DNA of 24,702 bases from Chloroflexota bacterium. GTDB lineage: Bacteria; Chloroflexota; Dehalococcoidia; SM23-28-2; RBG-16-64-32. The stretch covers positions 1 through 24,702 of the forward strand of contig JADFKG010000007.1 in the NCBI GenBank assembly GCA_022565075.1, read 5' to 3'. The stretch's first letter is position 1. Every line of letters starts with the position of its first letter. The notes beneath the pieces are model-generated. The model was not told where the DNA came from and ran no database searches. It saw nothing but the letters and a program-made list of their open reading frames with translations. A program made the translations under genes and the position numbers. Positions 8,446-15,710 of this stretch are shown one piece after another.

Positions 8446-10485
8446 CTAGCCGCCGTCTTTAGTGAACGGCTTCCGTGCCGTTCGGGCGGCGAGCAGGCCA
8501 GTCCGGAGGGCCCGCGAGAGCGCCCGGCGTCGAGCGCTGCCCTTCGGCGCTACCCTGTGCACTATCGGTCGCACTCGGTTCATCGCCCGCCAGCCCAACG
8601 ATCCCTCGATCTCGGCAACCCGGCGTAGCGCTTCGTCCAGTTGGCGGTGCTGCGCCCGCAGGTCGTGCTGCAGCTGTGAAACATCCCTCGTTGCCTCATC
8701 GCGCGCACTCTCGGCGGCCCTTCGCCTGTCCCATTCCCTCTCGCCGAACGGCGTCTCCAACAAGGGCTTGTCCAGCCGCTCCATCAGCCCCTTCCGGTGG
8801 GCCTCCACCCTCGCGTCCCAGTCCGCTGCGTCCGGTGTTGTGCTTAGCACCAGCGCCTGGATCTCCGCCTCGCGGGCGACCGTTGGCTCGATCCACTCTC
8901 CGTCTTGATCGAGGCCGGCCAGCGCCCCGAGGCGAACGGCGACGTCACGCACGCGCGTCCCCTGCCAGCGCTCCGGCGGAGTTCGCTCTGTGATCTGAAC
9001 TGCCAGCCCGAACACCCCGCGTCCGACAAAGTCTTCCGATTCGTAAGCGTCCAGCGACCACTCCTGGTCGATCTCGGCCAGGTTGCCCGCTGCGTCCACG
9101 ACGAAGTTGTGCGGCGAGAGGTCCATGGCGCCCACGGCTTTCCTGCCCCGCACCAGGTCGCTCCACCGGCGAAGCCAGCGCTCCAGAGCCTCGTCGTCGC
9201 TTTCGGCGAGCAATTCGACGAAGTCGCGCCCATCGACGAAGCTTTGTTCCGAGACTCGCAGCGTCAGGCCGCCGCTTGAGGCGCTCTTTGCGGAATCGAG
9301 TAGACGCCGACGGTCTATCGTCAGGGATCCGTTCGTCTGACTCAGGCGCGTCTGCGTGGCGAACACGGCTCGTCGCTGCGTGTTGTAGAAGCAGGCGATC
9401 TCTCGCTCGTCCCAGAGCTGTGAAGGCGTGTTCTCCGTTGCGATGACCAGAAAAGAGTTGCCGAAGTGCGCCCCGACGCCATCTTCCACCAGCGAGCGCC
9501 ACAGGCTGCGTTCGTCGGCGAAGTGAGGGCGCGGGCCGACCCAGTCCGGGCTGGGGAACCACGGGATCAGCCAGGCAAGCCGTTGCCTGTCCGGCGACGC
9601 GAGCAACTCCTCGCTGAGCACCGCGCGCGTCATCTTGTAGTCCGGGAAGGCGCTGTAGAACGTCGGCTTGAGGCCGGAAGAGGCGAAGAGTGACGCTAGC
9701 TCTGCCCGGCTGAAGGTGCGCGCTGGTCCCCCGCGTATGTAGCCTTCGGTACCGTCGAATACGCGGTCCGTGTGGTCCTCAGGCGCGCCCGCCAGATACT
9801 TCACGCCGAGGCGGTTCTCGATGGCGCAGACGATCTGTCCTCCCGGCCGCAACAGCGAGCGCAATTGCGAAAGGAACTCGGCATAGGGCTCGTCCTGGCG
9901 GCTTCCGCCGCCGGCCCATTCCAGCACGCCTATGACCACGATGACGTCGTACGCCGGCTTGGTGGGAATGTCGCTGATGCTGCCGATATAGACGTCGACG
10001 TTCGGAAGGTCCCGCGTCCGCTCGCGGGCGATACGGGCCCGCGCCCTCACGGGCTCGATCGCATCCACGGTTCCGCAGGTCTCGCCGAGGTAGCGGGTGA
10101 TCGGCCCGCAGCCGGCGCCGACCTCCAGCACGGTGTGTTCGGTGGTGAGGGCCAGGGAGCGCAGGACGTTGGCGCGGCTCCGCGAGAGGCTGTACCGCTC
10201 CGGCCAGTTGGTCGCTGACCTCTCGAGTTCATCACTGAGCGAGCTCAGGTCATCGGCGCCCCGGAGGATCTCGAGGAGGCGCTCCTCGCTGCCGTCGAGG
10301 TATTCGGCCTTCGCTTCGGACAGCAGCCAGCAGCCGTCAACCTGTTGCCGGGCGGACTGACGGACCGGGGTTTCGGTTCGGGCCTGCGTGTCTGTCATCT
10401 CTACGTGTGGGAAGCGTACCTCGCGCGGCGACGCCGGCGCAGCCTCTGACGGGGCCAGATTATACACGCGGCTCTCCTCCATCAT
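8446..10485 (-). CDS. Methyltransferase with C-terminal kinase-like segment and coiled coil
   Basis: The protein has 679 residues. A class I SAM methyltransferase occupies about 90-350, with motif I VLEVGAGCG (119-127), the acidic DAIEP (141-145) and 'YDVIVVIGVLEW' (179-190). A later region has GAMDLSPHNF (452-461) followed by AEIDQEW (470-476), which resembles the D...N and D residues of the APH-kinase catalytic loop (D455, N460, D473). Residues about 587-630 look like a coiled coil, then 'SLGWRAMNRVRPI' and a basic tail. The motif S-x-x-WR-x-x-x-x-R-P at the end of a coiled coil recurs in glycan-cluster enzymes. The first 29 residues are unusual, and a TATAAT box lies within them, so the Met at residue 30 (ATG at 10398) may be the true start. 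It probably modifies glycan or its lipid carrier. Confidence 0.8.
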   Translation of the reverse strand: MMEESRVYNLAPSEAAPASPREVRFPHVEMTDTQARTETPVRQSARQQVDGCWLLSEAKAEYLDGSEERLLEILRGADDLSSLSDELERSATNWPERYSLSRSRANVLRSLALTTEHTVLEVGAGCGPITRYLGETCGTVDAIEPVRARARIARERTRDLPNVDVYIGSISDIPTKPAYDVIVVIGVLEWAGGGSRQDEPYAEFLSQLRSLLRPGGQIVCAIENRLGVKYLAGAPEDHTDRVFDGTEGYIRGGPARTFSRAELASLFASSGLKPTFYSAFPDYKMTRAVLSEELLASPDRQRLAWLIPWFPSPDWVGPRPHFADERSLWRSLVEDGVGAHFGNSFLVIATENTPSQLWDEREIACFYNTQRRAVFATQTRLSQTNGSLTIDRRRLLDSAKSASSGGLTLRVSEQSFVDGRDFVELLAESDDEALERWLRRWSDLVRGRKAVGAMDLSPHNFVVDAAGNLAEIDQEWSLDAYESEDFVGRGVFGLAVQITERTPPERWQGTRVRDVAVRLGALAGLDQDGEWIEPTVAREAEIQALVLSTTPDAADWDARVEAHRKGLMERLDKPLLETPFGEREWDRRRAAESARDEATRDVSQLQHDLRAQHRQLDEALRRVAEIEGSLGWRAMNRVRPIVHRVAPKGSARRRALSRALRTGLLAARTARKPFTKDGG
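10459..10464 (-). promoter_or_regulatory. Possible -10 box for the methyltransferase gene
   Basis: A perfect TATAAT reads on the minus strand here, inside the first codons of the longest reading frame. Transcription would start near 10452 and serve the ATG at 10398. No good -35 hexamer is visible at the normal distance. Confidence 0.35.
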
Positions 10486-10506
10486 CGAATCGGGCCAACG
10501 ACCGGG

Positions 10507-10536
10507 GCGGCCCCAGAGCAGCCGTGGTGGTATTCT
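10507..10536. repeat. Imperfect direct repeat, copy B
   Basis: This is the partner of 8383-8412 (26 of 30 identical). It lies in the divergent gap between the minus-strand methyltransferase and the plus-strand GT2. Its right end is the extended -10 element described separately. Confidence 0.6.
10528..10536 (+). promoter_or_regulatory. Extended -10 promoter for the GT2/rml operon
   Basis: TGGTATTCT fits the extended -10 pattern TGnTAnnnT and ends 9 nt before the ATG at 10546. Transcription would begin within about 3 nt of the start codon, giving a nearly leaderless mRNA. No Shine-Dalgarno is needed or seen. Confidence 0.45.
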
Positions 10537-10545
10537 TTGTCAGGC

Positions 10546-11451
10546 ATGGGGAACCCACCCACCGTCGCTGTAATCATCCTCAACTGGAACGGCCTGGCCG
10601 ATACTCGCGAGTGCCTGCAGAGCCTGCAGGCGGCCCGTTACTCCGCGATGCGCGTCATCGTCGTCGACAACGGCTCGAAAGGCGACGACGCGACAACGCT
10701 GGAGCGCGAGTTCAGCGGCTTCATCGACGTCCTGAGGCTGCCGGAGAACCTCGGCTTCGCCGCCGGCGCCAACGCCGGCATCCGCCGCGCTCTCGAAGCG
10801 CATACCGACTTCGTCCTCCTCCTGAACAACGACACCGTCGTGGCGCCGGAGTTCCTGCGGGCGCTGGTGGACGCCGCCAGCGACATCCCCAACCTCGCCG
10901 CCCTCTGTCCGCGCACCCACTTCTACGACCGGCCTCGCACGATCTACTCGACCGGCGGAGAAGTCAGCATCTGGCGTGGTGTGGCGACTCAGGTCGGCCG
11001 CGGTCAGGAGGACACCGGCCAGTTCGAGCGTCTGGAGCGTCGCGGATACGCCGATGGCGTCTGCATGCTGATCCCGGCCGCAGCCCTTACCACCGTGGGC
11101 CTTCTCGACGAGCAGTACTTCGCCTACTGGGAGGAGACGGACTGGTGCGTCCGCGCCGCCGAGCGCGGCCTGCACTGCTACTACGTGCCGCAGTCCCACA
11201 TCTGGCACAAGGCGGCGCGCTCGCAGGCGCCGGACGCCAGTTTCGACTACCTCTACCGCCGCAACGCGTTGCTCTTCGTGCGTAAGCGCGGGACGCTGCC
11301 GCAGGCGGTCACCGCGTTCCTCATGCACGCCTTCGTCTACGCACCGCTCTACTTTCTCCGCAACCCGAAGCGTCTGACGCGGATCGTGCCGGCGCTGCGG
11401 GCTCTTATCTGGCACACGCGCAACCAGCCGAGGGAGCGGCCGCTACACTAA
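10546..11451 (+). CDS. GT2 family glycosyltransferase (rhamnosyltransferase-like)
   Basis: The protein has 301 residues from the ATG at 10546; a TTG nine bases upstream is less likely. The GT-A fold begins VAVIILNWNGLADTRECL, with 'NLGFAAGANAGIRRAL' and the metal/nucleotide motif LLLNNDTVV. The acceptor region has 'YFAYWEETDWCVRAAERG', and the C-terminal part is hydrophobic and basic, suggesting membrane association. These features place it with WbbL/RfbF-type GT2 enzymes, many of which are rhamnosyltransferases. That fits its position as the first gene of the operon with rmlA-D, whose start is 3 nt after this stop. The donor and acceptor are inferred, not shown. Confidence 0.88.
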   Translation: MGNPPTVAVIILNWNGLADTRECLQSLQAARYSAMRVIVVDNGSKGDDATTLEREFSGFIDVLRLPENLGFAAGANAGIRRALEAHTDFVLLLNNDTVVAPEFLRALVDAASDIPNLAALCPRTHFYDRPRTIYSTGGEVSIWRGVATQVGRGQEDTGQFERLERRGYADGVCMLIPAAALTTVGLLDEQYFAYWEETDWCVRAAERGLHCYYVPQSHIWHKAARSQAPDASFDYLYRRNALLFVRKRGTLPQAVTAFLMHAFVYAPLYFLRNPKRLTRIVPALRALIWHTRNQPRERPLH

Positions 11452-11454
11452 GAA

Positions 11455-12594
11455 ATGACGACGACGGCAACGAAGAAGAGCGAGAAACCCGCATCGCCCG
11501 CGTCGGGCGGAAGGAACGGCGGGCTAAAGGGCCTCGTGCTCAGCGGCGGCAAGGGCAGCCGCCTTCGTCCGTTCACCTACACCAACGCCAAGCAGCTCGT
11601 GCCGATCGCCAACAAGCCCGTGCTCTTCTATGCGATCGAGCAGCTCGTAGAGTGCGGCATTACTGACATCGGCGTCATCATCGGCGACACAGCGGACCAG
11701 GTGCGCGCGGCCGTCGGCGACGGCTCGCAGTTCGGCGCGAACGTCACCTACATCCAGCAGGACGCACCGCTGGGCATCGCCCACGCCGTGGCGACCGCGC
11801 ACGATTTCCTGGGCGACTCACCGTTCGTCCTCTACCTCGGCGACAACTTCGTGCTCGGCGGCATCAAGCCGTATGTGGAGAAGTACCTTTCGAACGAGGG
11901 CACCACGCAGATCCTGCTGCATCCGGTGGACAACCCGCAGGCCTTCGGCATCGCCGAGCTCACCGACGGCGCAGTCACCCGCATCGTCGAGAAGCCACGG
12001 CAGCCCGCCTCGAACCTGGCCGTCATCGGCGTTTACATCTTCGAGCCGGCCGTCCACGACGTCATCGCCACCCTCCAACCGTCAGCACGCGGCGAACTCG
12101 AGATCACTGATGCCATCCAGGGGCTGATCGATAGCGGCGCGGGCGTGCGCGCGGAGGTCATGGAAAGCTACTGGATCGACACCGGCAAGATGGACGACAT
12201 ACTGAACGCCAATCGCATGGTCCTGTCGACGCTCGAGGCCCGTCACGCGGGCCAGGTCGACGAGAAGACCCGCGTCTACGATCCGGTCGTGATCGAGGCC
12301 GGAGCACGGGTCGAGAACAGCGTCCTCCGCGGCCCGCTGATCATCGGTGCGAAGACAGAGATCATCGACTCCTACATCGGCCCCAACACGTCGATCGACG
12401 CTCGCTGCCTGATCAAGGGCTGCCGGATCGAGAACAGCGTCGTGATGGAGGACAGCCGCATCGAGGAGATACACTGGCCCGTAGTGAAGAGCATGATCGG
12501 CCGCAACGTCCAACTCAGCGGCGCCCACGGCGCCGGCGGCGGCTACAGCCTCACGCTCGGCGACCACAGCCGCATCGAGATGCCCGATGGCTAG
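11455..12594 (+). CDS. rmlA: Glucose-1-phosphate thymidylyltransferase, long form
   Basis: It joins dTTP and glucose 1-phosphate to give dTDP-glucose, the first step to dTDP-L-rhamnose. The nucleotidyltransferase signature LSGGKGSRLRPFTYTNAKQL follows a 23-residue polar N-terminal extension not typical of the family. 'YLGDNFVLGG' supplies the metal-binding Asp and 'IVEKPRQPASNLAVIGVYIF' the sugar-binding region. At 379 residues it is the long type (StrD-like) with a C-terminal left-handed beta-helix built of hexapeptide-like repeats (about 275-370), not the ~290-residue RmlA of enterobacteria. It overlaps rmlB by 8 bp. Confidence 0.93.
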   Translation: MTTTATKKSEKPASPASGGRNGGLKGLVLSGGKGSRLRPFTYTNAKQLVPIANKPVLFYAIEQLVECGITDIGVIIGDTADQVRAAVGDGSQFGANVTYIQQDAPLGIAHAVATAHDFLGDSPFVLYLGDNFVLGGIKPYVEKYLSNEGTTQILLHPVDNPQAFGIAELTDGAVTRIVEKPRQPASNLAVIGVYIFEPAVHDVIATLQPSARGELEITDAIQGLIDSGAGVRAEVMESYWIDTGKMDDILNANRMVLSTLEARHAGQVDEKTRVYDPVVIEAGARVENSVLRGPLIIGAKTEIIDSYIGPNTSIDARCLIKGCRIENSVVMEDSRIEEIHWPVVKSMIGRNVQLSGAHGAGGGYSLTLGDHSRIEMPDG

Positions 12595-13624
12595 CACCTA
12601 CCTGATCACGGGCGGCTGCGGCTTCATCGGCAGCAACTTCATCCTTCGCCTGCTGCGCCAGCGGCAGGACGCCAACGTCATCAACCTGGACAAGCTGACC
12701 TACGCCGGCAACCAGGACAACCTGCGCGACATCGCCGGCGATCCTCGATATCGGTTCGTCCAGGGCGATATCACAGACGCCGCGCTCGTGGGCGAGCTGA
12801 TGGAGGGGGCGGACCGCGTCGTCAACTTCGCCGCCGAGACGCATGTCGACCGCTCGCTCATGGAGCCGGGCGCTTTCATTCAAACGGACGTCTACGGCAC
12901 CTATGTGCTGCTTGAGGCGGCGCGTCAGGCGCGCGTAGAGCGATTTCTGCACATGTCCACTGATGAAGTGTACGGTGACGTGCCTGAGGGCCAAACGTCG
13001 CGCGAGACGGACGCCCTGAACCCGCGCAGCCCGTATGCGGCGAGCAAGGCCGGCGCCGAGATGCAATGCCGCGCCTACATCGAGACCTACGGCCTGCCCG
13101 TCGTCATCGCGCGGCCCGCCAACAACGTCGGCCCGCGTCAGCACGTCGAGAAGCTCGTGCCGCTGTTCACGACGAACGCGCTGCGGGACGAGCCGCTGCC
13201 GGTCTACGGCGACGGCCGGCAGCAGCGCGACTGGCTCTTCGTCGAAGACAACTGCGAGGCGCTCGACCTGATCCTCCACGAAGGAGAGCCGGGCGAGGTC
13301 TACAACGTTGGCGCTGGCAACCACCTTTACAACATCGACGTCGCGCACCTTATCCTCGACCTCACCGAGAAGCCGCGCTCGCTGATCACCCACGTCGAGG
13401 ACCGCGCCGGCCACGACCGCCGATACGCCGTCAACTCGGACAAGCTTCGCGCGCTCGGCTGGGCGCCCCGCCACGACGCGACGGCGGGCATCCAGAAGGC
13501 GGTCGAATGGTACCTGCAGAACCGCTGGTGGTGGGAGAAGGTGCGCGACGAGAGCTTCCAGGAGTACTACGACAAGCAGTACGGCAAGCGCCTGGCCGAG
13601 GCGAAGCCGGACCACCGCGAGTGA
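12587..13624 (+). CDS. rmlB: dTDP-glucose 4,6-dehydratase
   Basis: It converts dTDP-glucose to dTDP-4-keto-6-deoxyglucose. It is an extended short-chain dehydrogenase with the NAD-binding GGCGFIG (residues 9-15), the family signature NLDKLTYAGNQDNL, the catalytic T125-D126-E127 (MSTDEVYGD) and Y150/K154 (SPYAASK). The TDE triad separates dehydratases from epimerases of this fold, so the assignment is firm. The length, 345 residues, is normal. The ATG lies inside the end of rmlA (8-bp overlap), and the rmlC-like gene begins 3 nt after its stop. Confidence 0.95.
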   Translation: MASTYLITGGCGFIGSNFILRLLRQRQDANVINLDKLTYAGNQDNLRDIAGDPRYRFVQGDITDAALVGELMEGADRVVNFAAETHVDRSLMEPGAFIQTDVYGTYVLLEAARQARVERFLHMSTDEVYGDVPEGQTSRETDALNPRSPYAASKAGAEMQCRAYIETYGLPVVIARPANNVGPRQHVEKLVPLFTTNALRDEPLPVYGDGRQQRDWLFVEDNCEALDLILHEGEPGEVYNVGAGNHLYNIDVAHLILDLTEKPRSLITHVEDRAGHDRRYAVNSDKLRALGWAPRHDATAGIQKAVEWYLQNRWWWEKVRDESFQEYYDKQYGKRLAEAKPDHRE

Positions 13625-13627
13625 CCG

Positions 13628-14077
13628 ATGATCGACAAGATTAGCGAAGAGCCCGCCAAGAAAGTCCTGACGTACGACCACGGTGGCAACGAGAACGGCT
13701 TCCTGATCGAGCTGTTCAAGGACGGCGACAAGACCGACGTCTACCTCACGGCCGCCAGTCCCGGCGCCTTCAAGGGCTACCATCTGCACCGCGTCCGCGC
13801 CGCTCGCTACATGTGCGTCAAGGGGACGATGCTGATCACCCTCTACCGCCAGACGCAGGACGGTGGCCAGACGAAGTGGGTACGCGAAGAGCACGCTCTC
13901 GACGCCAGTGAGCCCAGGCGGCTCTTCATCCCGAAGGACGTCGCCACGGGCCTCGAGAACACCGGCGACGAGGAAGCATGGCTCATCAACTATCCCGACC
14001 CTCCTTACGACCCGAGCCTGAAGGACGAGCAGGTCGAGTACACGCTCGAAGAACTCGAGCGGGGCGTAGTCAAGTAG
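13628..14077 (+). CDS. rmlC: RmlC-like cupin, probable dTDP-4-dehydrorhamnose 3,5-epimerase
   Basis: This 149-residue cupin sits exactly where rmlC is expected, between rmlB and rmlD. 'GAFKGYHLHRVRAARYMCVKG' (residues about 45-65) corresponds to the RmlC stretch with the catalytic His, and 'RRLFIPKDVATGLENTGDEEAWLINY' is the second cupin strand pair. It is about 30 residues shorter than classic RmlC, lacks the usual N-terminal F-x-D/N segment, and has GLEN where the family often has a GF-x-H-like motif. It could be a short RmlC variant or a related ketoisomerase of the FdtA/WxcM kind. Position favours the epimerase role; the sequence alone is less decisive. Confidence 0.75.
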   Translation: MIDKISEEPAKKVLTYDHGGNENGFLIELFKDGDKTDVYLTAASPGAFKGYHLHRVRAARYMCVKGTMLITLYRQTQDGGQTKWVREEHALDASEPRRLFIPKDVATGLENTGDEEAWLINYPDPPYDPSLKDEQVEYTLEELERGVVK

Positions 14078-14106
14078 CGGCGCGCCTTGTACCGTCAGTA
14101 GACGAC

Positions 14107-14973
14107 ATGCGCATTCTTGTAACCGGTGGCAACGGGCAGTTGGGAGTCGCTCTGCAGCGCTCGCTCTCCGGGCACGAAGTCCGCGCGCCCGGCCACGGCG
14201 ACCTCGATGTCACCTCGGCCGGCGCGGTAAGCGAGGCGATCGAGCTCTTCCGCGCGGAGATCGTGATCCACGCCGCGGCCTGGACCGACACCGCGGCTGC
14301 CGAGCGCGACCCGGCGGCAGCTCTCGCCGTCAACGGAGAAGGCAGCGGCAACGTCGCCCGCGCCTGCGCCGCGGCCGCCATCCCGGTCGCCTACGTCAGC
14401 TCGAACGAAGTGTTCGACGGCGAAAAGGGCGCGCCCTACGACGAAGACGACGCCACGCACGCGATCAACGAGTACGGGCGCAGCAAGCTCGCGGGCGAAG
14501 AGGCCGTACAAGAGGCAGGCGGCGACTTCTACATCGTCCGCACGTCCTGGCTCTACGGGCCGGGCCGCACGAGCTTTCCGGAGAAGATCATCGAGCGCGC
14601 CCAGGCGGACGGCGCCCTGCGCGGTGTTACCGACGAGACCGCCTCGCCGACGTGGACCGGCGACCTCGCCGCGGCGCTATCGAGGCTGATCTCGACGGGC
14701 CGCTTCGGCCTGTACCACCTCGCCGGTGAGGGCAGTTGCTCGCGCAAGGAGTGGGCAGAAGAAGTTCTGCGCCTCGCCGGGATCGACGTGCCGGTCGCAG
14801 CGGTGAAGCAGTCGGACTTCGGCCTGCCGTTCCGCAAGCCGGTGGACTCGACGCTCGCCAACAACCGCGCGGCGGAACTGGGCATCACCCTTCGTCCCTG
14901 GCGGGAAGCGCTCGCCGGCCACATGCGCACGCCGCAGATAACTGAGCTGATCGCGGCGCGGGCGGCCCACTGA
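14107..14973 (+). CDS. rmlD: dTDP-4-dehydrorhamnose reductase
   Basis: It performs the last step to dTDP-L-rhamnose, an NAD(P)H reduction. The ATG at 14107 starts directly with the Rossmann motif MRILVTGGNGQLG, so the longer frame beginning at 13978, which overlaps the previous gene, is spurious. Y123 and K127 (NEYGRSKLAGE) form the SDR catalytic pair. The family motif usually written TDYVFDG is here SNEVFDG (99-105). Residues 134-160 include 'IVRTSWLYGPGRTSFPEKII', typical of RmlD. The length is 288 residues. The stop codon overlaps the next ATG by one base. Confidence 0.93.
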   Translation: MRILVTGGNGQLGVALQRSLSGHEVRAPGHGDLDVTSAGAVSEAIELFRAEIVIHAAAWTDTAAAERDPAAALAVNGEGSGNVARACAAAAIPVAYVSSNEVFDGEKGAPYDEDDATHAINEYGRSKLAGEEAVQEAGGDFYIVRTSWLYGPGRTSFPEKIIERAQADGALRGVTDETASPTWTGDLAAALSRLISTGRFGLYHLAGEGSCSRKEWAEEVLRLAGIDVPVAAVKQSDFGLPFRKPVDSTLANNRAAELGITLRPWREALAGHMRTPQITELIAARAAH

Positions 14974-15701
14974 TGAGAGACCCTGACGCCAGGCGAGTGC
15001 GAGGCCCCACGCCGGTTGGCCCGAACGGCCAGAAGCCGGCCGGCGAGCCTCTGCCGGAGGGACGTTATCCCGGGATCGGCCAAGTGGAAACGGGCGAGAC
15101 TTCGCCCCTCAAGCGGCTGCTCGATATCACTGTGGGCGGGCTGATGATCGGCATCCTCTGGCCGGTGTTCGCGCTGGCGGCGCTGCTGATCAAGATGGAG
15201 TCGCCGGGGCCTGTGCTCATCAAGCAAGACCGAGTCGGCCTCAACGGCGGCGTCTTCCGCTTCCTCAAGTTCCGCACGATGCACCACAACCGCCGGGGCA
15301 GCGACCTCGCTGAGCGGCTGCCCACGGGCGACCTGATGCGCCGCCTCCTGAGCCCGAAGGGCCGCCCGCGGCACGCCACGGCCATCGGCTGGACGTTGCG
15401 CAAGACCACCGTCGACGAGCTGCCGCAGCTGGTGAACGTCGTCAAGGGCGACATGAGCCTCGTCGGCCCGCGCCCCGACCTTCCCGAGATCGTTGAGGCT
15501 TGGCCGCCGCACTTCCGCCAGCGACACCAGGTGAAGCCGGGCATGACGGGCCTGGCGCAGGTCAACGGTCGTTCTGATCTCACGCACTACGAGAAAGTGC
15601 GCTACGATCTGCGCTACGTGCGCCGCCACCCGCTCTCAATCGACGTGATGATCCTCGTCCGCACGCTTCGGCTGGTGACGACGAAGAAGGGCGCGCGGTA
15701 A
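14973..15701 (+). CDS. Undecaprenyl-phosphate sugar phosphotransferase (WbaP/WcaJ C-terminal type)
   Basis: This is the polyprenyl-phosphate hexose-1-phosphate transferase that starts glycan assembly at the cytoplasmic membrane. It has 242 residues: a polar N-terminal 45, then 'SPLKRLLDITVGGLMIG' and a single hydrophobic helix, then the bacterial sugar transferase core with 'GPVLIKQDRVGLNGGVFRFLK' split across the usual KFRTM motif, 'LRKTTVDELPQLVNVVKGDM', SLVGPRPDLPE and 'VKPGMTGLAQVNGRSDLT'. It corresponds to the short monotopic class without the four-helix N-terminal module. An ATG overlapping the rmlD stop shows tight coupling. The sugar attached cannot be read from the sequence. Confidence 0.92.
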   Translation: MRDPDARRVRGPTPVGPNGQKPAGEPLPEGRYPGIGQVETGETSPLKRLLDITVGGLMIGILWPVFALAALLIKMESPGPVLIKQDRVGLNGGVFRFLKFRTMHHNRRGSDLAERLPTGDLMRRLLSPKGRPRHATAIGWTLRKTTVDELPQLVNVVKGDMSLVGPRPDLPEIVEAWPPHFRQRHQVKPGMTGLAQVNGRSDLTHYEKVRYDLRYVRRHPLSIDVMILVRTLRLVTTKKGAR

Positions 15702-15710
15702 GCGGACCCT

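Noticed and set aside
12551..13894. 447-residue minus-strand frame opposite rmlB and rmlC
   Set aside because: It is antisense to well-identified genes with intact catalytic motifs; long shadow frames are expected at this GC.
13978..14106. Upstream extension of rmlD
   Set aside because: The added residues are an out-of-frame reading of the rmlC-like gene; the Rossmann motif begins at the ATG at 14107.
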